Under the pieces are notes generated by a model, which was not told the origin of the DNA, did not search any database, and saw only the letters and a list, made by a program, of their open reading frames with translations. DNA of 64,000 bases from Pampus argenteus (taxonomy: Eukaryota > Chordata > Actinopteri > Scombriformes > Stromateidae): positions 4,171,001 through 4,235,000 of the forward strand of contig CM072860.1 in the NCBI GenBank assembly GCA_036937835.1, given 5' to 3'. Both the position numbers and the translations under genes were made by a program. Below, in pieces: positions 57,801 to 64,000 of the stretch (positions are counted from its first letter, which is position 1; every line of letters begins with the position of its first letter).

Positions 57801-60331
57801 GGCAGTAGACGGGTGTGTTGGTGATGAAGACGGTGCTCCTGCAGATTTCTGGTTGCAGTCACCACCACTAGCCTGTGTGTTATTATCATGGCCAAAGACA
57901 GCCCCTCCAAGCCTTAGAACGTGCCTACAGATTTCCTCTGTTATCTGCATCTGGTGGATTTGCCTCTGCTGTAAAACCCTAAGTTCCTCCAAGAGTACTG
58001 CCAGGGTTGGAGGCACTTGAATCTGTCCCTGCTGCCCTGGAGAGCTGGAGGCCTGCTGCTGACCTGGGCTGGAGCTGTCACGCTGGGGTGGCAAATAAGA
58101 TGTGGAGGAGGAGGAAGAGGAGGAGGAGGTAGTGGTGGCGGCCGAAGTGCCCATTGGTGGGGAGGTCATAGTGGAGTGTGAGTTTCCTTGGTGGGACATG
58201 GTGTGGGAGCCTGAGGTTTGACCCAGGGGAGGAGGAGAGTGAGTCTGGGAAGACAGTGAGGGGTGAGGAAAGTCTGGGGAGAGGGAAGAGTGGGTGTTAG
58301 GCAGGGAAGTAGTAAAGGGGGCGATGTGGCTGGGCCAGTGGGGAGGAGGTGAGCTCTCACTGGGTAAGGAGGGCGCATGGAGCCCACCGGGGGATGGGCG
58401 AGGGGCCAGAGGTGGTTGGCAGTCTTGGAGAGAGGAGGGGGATGAAGAGGAGGACCCTGATGAGGTCACCTCTGAGCCAAGAGATGTAGATGGTGACTTC
58501 ATGTCCAGGTGGTCATCTGCAGATTGACAGAAAAAACAAGAAAGAGTTCCTTTTTAAAACTGAACCATCCCAGTGACTGTGTTTCTTTGCACTGGGTATT
58601 ATTATTATGCAATACTATCAGCCCTATATCTAATTAATTAAAACTTTCTGCTTCACTTACAAAGTGTGTTTATTTATTGCTTCCAGTTATTGTTTACTGG
58701 GATCCCGTTACAACTTCACAAGAAAAGACTGCTAGGAAATGGCCTTGAACAAGCAAATAAACAAGTGGGAGAAACTCTGTAGTCTATGAGGCTTTGTAAT
58801 GTCTTGTCTCAATCTGTGCTCTCCAGGACAAAACTCCTCAAACATCTTGCGCACACAAAAAAGCTTACAGACCACCTTGCTGCTATGGCAACACATTTTA
58901 GAGGACAATGGGCATCACCAAGACAACCCATAACCCCTCTTAACCCACCTCCTCCTTTTCAGCAGTTACGTCTTTCATCTCCCTATTCACCCTTCCCCCC
59001 TTACGTCACAGTGGAGGTCAAGGGTCAGGCCATGCTAAGGGTTCTGGGCACTGTCCAGACACTCTGATTGGTCAACTAATCTGACCTCTGCCGCTCAGGG
59101 GTCAAATTCTTTCAGAATCTTGAGCACAGAGTGAGAAAGAGTAAAAAGAAAAAGAAGAGGGGGAGGGTAACAACAATGGAGAGACAAACTAACTATTCCC
59201 TCCTGGAGAGATATAGTGATGGAATGAAAGACTGTACCTCAGTGAAATTCCTTCCCTGTGACTTATAAACAATCCCGAATCTGCAGGGAGCATATAAATA
59301 ACTCTTATGCCGAACTTCCACTTTTATCTGTGGAAGTACCTGCAGAGGCTCTAAGGTGCATGCACTTGAAGTTATCACCCAGTACAACTGTGAGAGCAAT
59401 TTCTCTATCACTCCTCAATCTTTTTTTCTCATACATATACTCCCCCCCCCACCCCTTTACTATGTAGGAGTATACAGTCAATAGGGCTGGAGGGTGAGAA
59501 AGAGGGAGAAAGAAAGGGGAGGGAAGTATTGAGAAAGTGGAAAATGGGGGAAGAGGGGTGCATATGGAAGAATAGCATGGATGAAGAGTGAAAGAAGAAG
59601 ACAATAGAAGGGTGGAAGATTAATCTTTACCAAAAACACTACTTTCCCTCCCCCCCCCCCCCCCCCAACCCATGCACCTTATTGTTAACAAATGAGAGAG
59701 TGCTCTATACTCATCAAAGACCCCCAGCGGTCAGCGCTGAGCAGCCTGTTGGTTTCCTAGAGGATCAACAGCACATGAAAATGGCCACAGATGTATGTTA
59801 GTTAATCCTTTACTATTCACTTCACAGGGACAAGTTTATTGGTCCCGACCAAAGTGCCCAAAGGCCTCCATTTAGTGGGGGCCCATTACAGTGAATGACT
59901 AAGCAGGAGGGGTTTCTACAGTTGACAAAACTACTTAAACTTTTTTTTAGTCCGCTAAATCAGGTGTGTTTGATGGAATGTGGCCATGCACACATCCACA
60001 TCTGAAAATTAAAAAAAAATATATACACATACAAAACATATAAAACACCTTAAATCCAAACTTTTGTTTTCCTAAGTTTTTTTTTGTTTGTTAAGTTTTC
60101 AAAACTCTGAAAGTAAATTCCTCATGCAGTGATGAGCATTATTTGGCTTAATGTGTTGCAGGGTGCATGCTCTCTCTCTCAAAGAAGAAGAAGAAGAAAA
60201 AGAAGAAGAATTTCAAGTCAAAAACACATGCACGTTCATAAAGATGTTTTCTCACCGTGAGATAGCAGCTTTGGGCCCCCCGGATCCGCATTAACGAGAT
60301 GCTGGGGTCGCTTCTGTTTCCGGCGTGACAT
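54809..60331 (-). CDS. sall2: Spalt-like zinc-finger transcription factor 2
   Basis: Nuclear C2H2 zinc-finger transcription factor of the SALL family. Three exons: 60256-60331, 55173-58516 (3.3 kb) and 54809-55042, giving 1217 residues. Exon 1 begins MSRRKQKRPQH, the NuRD-recruiting repressor motif. Exon 2 holds a Ser/Pro-rich stretch and a Gln-containing helix (LLEELRVLQQRQIHQMQ, about residues 196-215) used for SALL dimerization. It also encodes a spalt finger pair (388-441, with SHTGERPYQC linker), a three-finger cluster (748-833, ERPFPCKLCGRSF) and the first half of a last finger. The intron after 1140 splits that finger (YICSQCGKAY...GHMKTH, 1124-1146). The DENTPP and LSCPRALRLH blocks match human SALL2, whose locus is also 14q11.2. 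The N-terminal C2HC finger present in human SALL2 is absent. Divergent from ccnb1ip1. Confidence 0.93.
59001..59105. promoter_or_regulatory. Regulatory motif cluster in sall2 intron 1 (CRE, DR1, CCAAT)
   Basis: TTACGTCA (59,001-59,008), a direct repeat AGGTCA-A-GGGTCA (59,015-59,027; a DR1 nuclear-receptor site), an inverted CCAAT box ATTGG (59,067-59,071) and another GGGGTCA near 59,098-59,104. All lie in non-repetitive sequence about 0.5 kb upstream of exon 2 on the sense strand. Human SALL2 is known to use a second promoter and alternative first exon; this may be the equivalent. Confidence 0.4.
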
Positions 60332-60792
60332 GATTCACGGCGAGTCAGACAGAGAGGGGGGCATCAGTCGATGCAGTGGAGCACTTTGAGATCCACTATG
60401 AATGAAAAGTGCCGTACAGATTAAATATATTCTTATTAGGAGTCTGTTATTATTACCAGGCACTTGAACGCGCTCCTGAAACTAATCCAAGCATCAACAA
60501 TTAAAAAGTCGCGCAAATCCCGCAAGATGGAAGGGAAATTTCAAATAACACTGTTAAAAGCTGTTTTAAATGTTGAAAGAGCCGTTTTTTTTCATAGAAG
60601 AAAGTTTAAAAAAACAAAAACAAAACTGGAGGGCAGAGGTGTTGTGGAAATCCGCAGATCTGCGCCGTGTCATGTGAAGCTGCCGTGAGTGCGTGTGTGT
60701 GTGGCTGTTTTCTAAAGTCTCTTCTCCCCCAAAAAACTTGTCCAATTTGCGCCCCTCCTCTCATGCTGCCCCGCTCCATGCACATACAGGGA

Positions 60793-60824
<32 letters not shown>

Positions 60825-62871
60825 CCACTCCTTGTTCTTCAATGATATTTGCATTTCAATGGCGTGTAACACACAGCCTCCCTGGTTCTCTCTCTCTCTC
60901 TCTCTCTTTCTCTTTCTCTGCAGAGCTTTATTTATTTTTTCTTTACACACTCACACAGCAGCTATAAACTTTCAATAAAACACGACAAGGTGTCAGAGCC
61001 GTTGGATGCTTAAATAACACATTCAAATGGGCGTTAGGTTATTGGCTATTGGTTAAAGATAAATGTTCATTAATCATGGCTGGGAAGATTAAATCAAACC
61101 ATCATGTGCCAAATGGATTCACTATTATATATATATATATATATAGTAAATAAGGTCTTACAGGTGGCTCATCAATCAGGTGACATTTGTTTATGACAGC
61201 CCCAGGTGTACCACTGTCTAATGAAACCATAGCAATAATAATTAAGAGGCAGGTGGTCTGCATCAGTAAGAGTCAAAACTCGGTCTAACCCAGCTGTTAT
61301 TGTGCCAGATGAGGTGTGTTTTTACCCTTTGATTTCCATATAGGGCCAATTATCAAACACCAATGAGTTGCTGTTGTGTGCAAGTGGGGCCACACATCCA
61401 TTCCACATGTATGCACGTATTTTCATGTGTTATCACCAATATAATACCCTCCACCCCACCCCACCCCACCCCACCCTGAAAAAAAAAAGCATCTTACACT
61501 GGAGCTCTATTTAAAAGGCAGAGAATAGATGGGAATCTTTGACAATGGCGTGCTGGACACAGTTGAGTGAGCATCTCCCGGATCCACTGCTGCACAGCAC
61601 AATGCCCCTCTTTCACCCCCTGCCTTTACTCCTGTACCACGTGGAGAAATGGATAAAAGAGAGGGAGAGAGAGAGGAAAAAAGTGGGAGGAGGAGGTGGA
61701 GGTGGTGGAGGAGGGGGCCATATTTAAGTAGGTGTCTCACATTATAGGCTACAGAAATCCATTTAGAGACTGTATGAGAAAACAGGGGGAAATGTTTGAT
61801 CTGTAGGAAATTACTGCCTCATATACAAAAGGTTACAGTTTGATCATTAGTATCACCTGGAAAATAAACAGAAAGTCCAAAATGCTGTCAAGTGTCAGTT
61901 TCTCTTTCACCATGTTCTTATCAGGTGTATTCAGAAGTGTGGTACAAATTAAACGAATCATTATTTATCCTATTATTTTATTATTCTTCTTATTATTGAA
62001 ATAAAATAATAATATACGAGTTAATAATACGAGTGAGAATCAGCCAATCAGATTACAGGGCTGATTAAGCGTCACCTGCTGCCACCTGCAGAGCGAAGAA
62101 TTAACTGGTAAGTTGTGAATCTGCCTAAATGTACAGAAAATAGTGATTTAAATGTGCTCTCCCGTTATAGTTAAAATGTCCATTTCATGTTTAATAGAAA
62201 ACATGTAGTTTTAGTAGTAAAATGTGTGTTTTTTAAAACCTGTAGTTGAAGAAAAGAGCGCTGACAATAACGTACAATTAGCTCGAGTAGACTGTGAGCT
62301 AACTTTAGCCCGCTAATGCTAGTTAGCGAATGACAGTTGACTGTTAAAGCTAACAGCGTCGTTTAACAGTTATGATATGAAGGTAGTTTAAATTATTTAA
62401 CGCTAACTAATATTTATTATCAGTGGTGCTTTTAAAATGATTAAAATTACATTACATTGTTGTCATTAGCAACCAAATTCACTGTGTAGTCACTACACTT
62501 TATTTATTCCATTATTGAAGAGCTGCCAATACAAACACAGGAGTATTCACTGTTACTGTTTGTTGCAACTAACTAGACTAGCAAACACACCTCCAGAAAA
62601 CATATACACAGATACACAGCTAGAGCCAGTGGACCTTAATTATTCATGGAAATTGTAGATTTTAGGAAAATAAAACAATAAAATACCTTGAATTTCAATT
62701 TCTACTACCTCTTGCTTGCAGTTACCACAAATTTAAAAATGAAGGCCTAAAGTAGTATTTATTTATTTAATTCTGTCCTTGATAAGATAAGCAATCTTCA
62801 GTATATGACAGTCCTATTGCACTAATCTTCATTACTGAAGTGTTTCTGTACTTTTTTTTGCAGTCATCACC
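60332..62871. other. Divergent intergenic region between sall2 and ccnb1ip1
   Basis: Holds the sall2 5' UTR and promoter, a CA array (60,795-60,822), a CT array (60,892-60,922), a TA run (61,128-61,144), a (CCCCA)n block (about 61,448-61,476; potential G-quadruplex on the minus strand), a purine-rich GGAGG block (61,685-61,720), and the probable first exon of ccnb1ip1 near 62.1 kb. No other gene seen. Confidence 0.55.
62040..62107 (+). promoter_or_regulatory. Probable ccnb1ip1 promoter and non-coding first exon
   Basis: CCAAT box in 'cagccaatcagatt' followed by about 50 bases ending AATTAACTG before a perfect donor GTAAGT at 62,108. The coding exon acceptor is TTTTTTTGCAG ending at 62,863, eight bases before the ATG. 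The exon start is not defined by sequence. Confidence 0.45.
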
Positions 62872-63921
62872 ATGTCTTTCTGTGATGACACGCTCCTGTG
62901 TAACTTCCCAAAGTGTCGGACCAAGTTGAACGGCTTCGCCTGGGTCACGGCCTGCTCACACGTCTTCTGTGATCAACACGGATCCGGTGAGTTCAGCCGC
63001 TCTCCTGCCATCTGCCCGGCCTGCTCCTCTGCACTGTCTGGGAAACTGGACATAGTGAGGACAGAGCTGTCACCCTCTGAGGACTACAAAGCCATGGTGC
63101 TGGCAGGTCTGCGACCCGATGTAGTTCTGGACATCAGTGCCCGCGCTCTTGCCTTTTGGAGCTATCAGGTCAAAGAACTTTTTGTCTTTTATGTCAATGA
63201 ACAAAGTGAAAGTAAAGTTTACTGTTGGAGAAAATTATGTTAAGTTAAGTTAAGTTAAAACCTAAAGAACATGTACAGCGGACACTCCTAGGTGTCACAA
63301 AGGTGTGTTGACATCTGTTATCTCTTTGTATACAGATCCATCAGGAGCGTATGTATCAAGAGTACAGTCTATCACGGGCCGAGGCTCAGCTGAAGCAGAT
63401 GGACAAGGTTTTGACCCAGCAGAACCAGAGCAGAGACCTGGAGCTCACTGCCATGAGAGGGGAAATTGCCTCCCTGAAGAAAGTAAATAACTCTTAAATG
63501 CAAGTGCAGATTCATAATGTCATGTTTGAATTGAGCCCCAAAGACTGTTATCAAGTGCCAAAATGATTTCTTAAATTGTAATTTGGGTAAAAATGGCAAG
63601 CAGTACTTTAGCAATATAGAAGATAAGAAGAAATAGAAGCAGTAAACATCTTCATCTCTTCTTATGATCCACAAATACATTTGAATTTGACCGGATAAGA
63701 AACAGGATATTTTTCTTTTAAGTTCAGAAGAGTAATGTAATCTTTCTGCTAGGTGATGGAGGAGTATAAGAGGAAGTACAGCGAGGTGTCTGAGAAGCTG
63801 ATGGAGAGGAACAGGCAGTACCAGAAATTACAGGGGCTGTACGACTCCCTGAGGCTGCGCAATATGGTGGTGGGAGACAGAAACACCCTGCCGCATGTAG
63901 GACACCATGACTTCAACACTG
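62872..63921 (+). CDS. ccnb1ip1: Cyclin B1-interacting protein 1 (HEI10), 5' part; runs off the window
   Basis: RING-type E3 ligase of the ZMM pathway that marks and stabilises meiotic crossovers. Three coding exons visible: 62872-63168, 63336-63482 and 63753-63921 (204 codons and one base). The last is followed by a normal donor GTAAGA, so more exons lie beyond 64,000. The N-terminal zinc-binding RING is CNFPKCRTKLNGFAWVTACS, then HVFCDQHGSGEF and CPACSSAL, very close to human. RTELSPSEDYKAMVLAGLRP follows, then a coiled coil spanning exons 2-3 (YQEYSLSRAEAQLKQM; EKLMERNRQYQKLQGLYDSL). The C-terminal tail with the cyclin-binding and phospho-sites is outside the window. Confidence 0.95.
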
Positions 63922-64000
63922 GTAAGAAGAACTATTTGATCTCTTGATTTATGCCTTTCTAAATTTAAAGTGCCCTCATCAAAAGGTAGATTGGATAGAT

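Noticed and set aside
1..64000. tRNA, rRNA, CRISPR arrays or viral genes
   Set aside because: Looked for cloverleaf-like A/B boxes, regularly spaced repeats and viral polymerase or capsid motifs; none found beyond the decayed LINE fragment.

Overview
This window is vertebrate nuclear DNA, almost certainly from a ray-finned (teleost, probably percomorph) fish. Every gene is split into exons with GT-AG introns, microsatellites are dense, and several short interspersed repeats look like families common in teleosts. There are no operons, phage-like features or CRISPR arrays. The gene set matches human chromosome 14q11.2 locally: mrpl52, mmp14, lrp10, cirop (lmln2), oxa1l, slc7a7, sall2 and ccnb1ip1. 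Gene models were built by hand from splice sites and reading phase; every complete model sums to a whole number of codons.

Layout: 1-1.9 kb is mostly non-coding, with one possible terminal exon of an unidentified gene. mrpl52 (+) occupies 1.9-3.7 kb. A 7-kb stretch follows, holding low-complexity tracts and the probable mmp14 3' UTR. mmp14 (-) runs 10.9-20.3 kb with a 6.3-kb first intron full of repeat remnants. lrp10 (+) starts about 1.2 kb away, head to head with mmp14 (CDS 22.3-27.0 kb). cirop (+) is at 29.3-32.9 kb. Two tandem oxa1l copies (+) lie at 33.4-37.6 and 38.9-42.3 kb. slc7a7 (-) is at 43.2-48.8 kb, sall2 (-) at 54.8-60.3 kb, and the first three coding exons of ccnb1ip1 (+) run off the right edge.

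The genes do not form one pathway. They cover mitochondrial translation (mrpl52) and inner-membrane protein insertion (oxa1l), the cell surface (mmp14, lrp10, slc7a7), left-right organizer proteolysis (cirop), transcription (sall2) and meiotic crossover control (ccnb1ip1). Their proximity is inherited synteny.

The most unusual feature is a direct tandem duplication of about 5 kb that carries all of oxa1l plus part of the slc7a7 3' UTR. Both copies keep intact reading frames. The downstream copy has lost a 39-codon exon and 7 codons of its C-terminal matrix segment. Its exons 4-9 differ from the upstream copy more than several adjacent introns do, with mostly amino-acid-changing substitutions.
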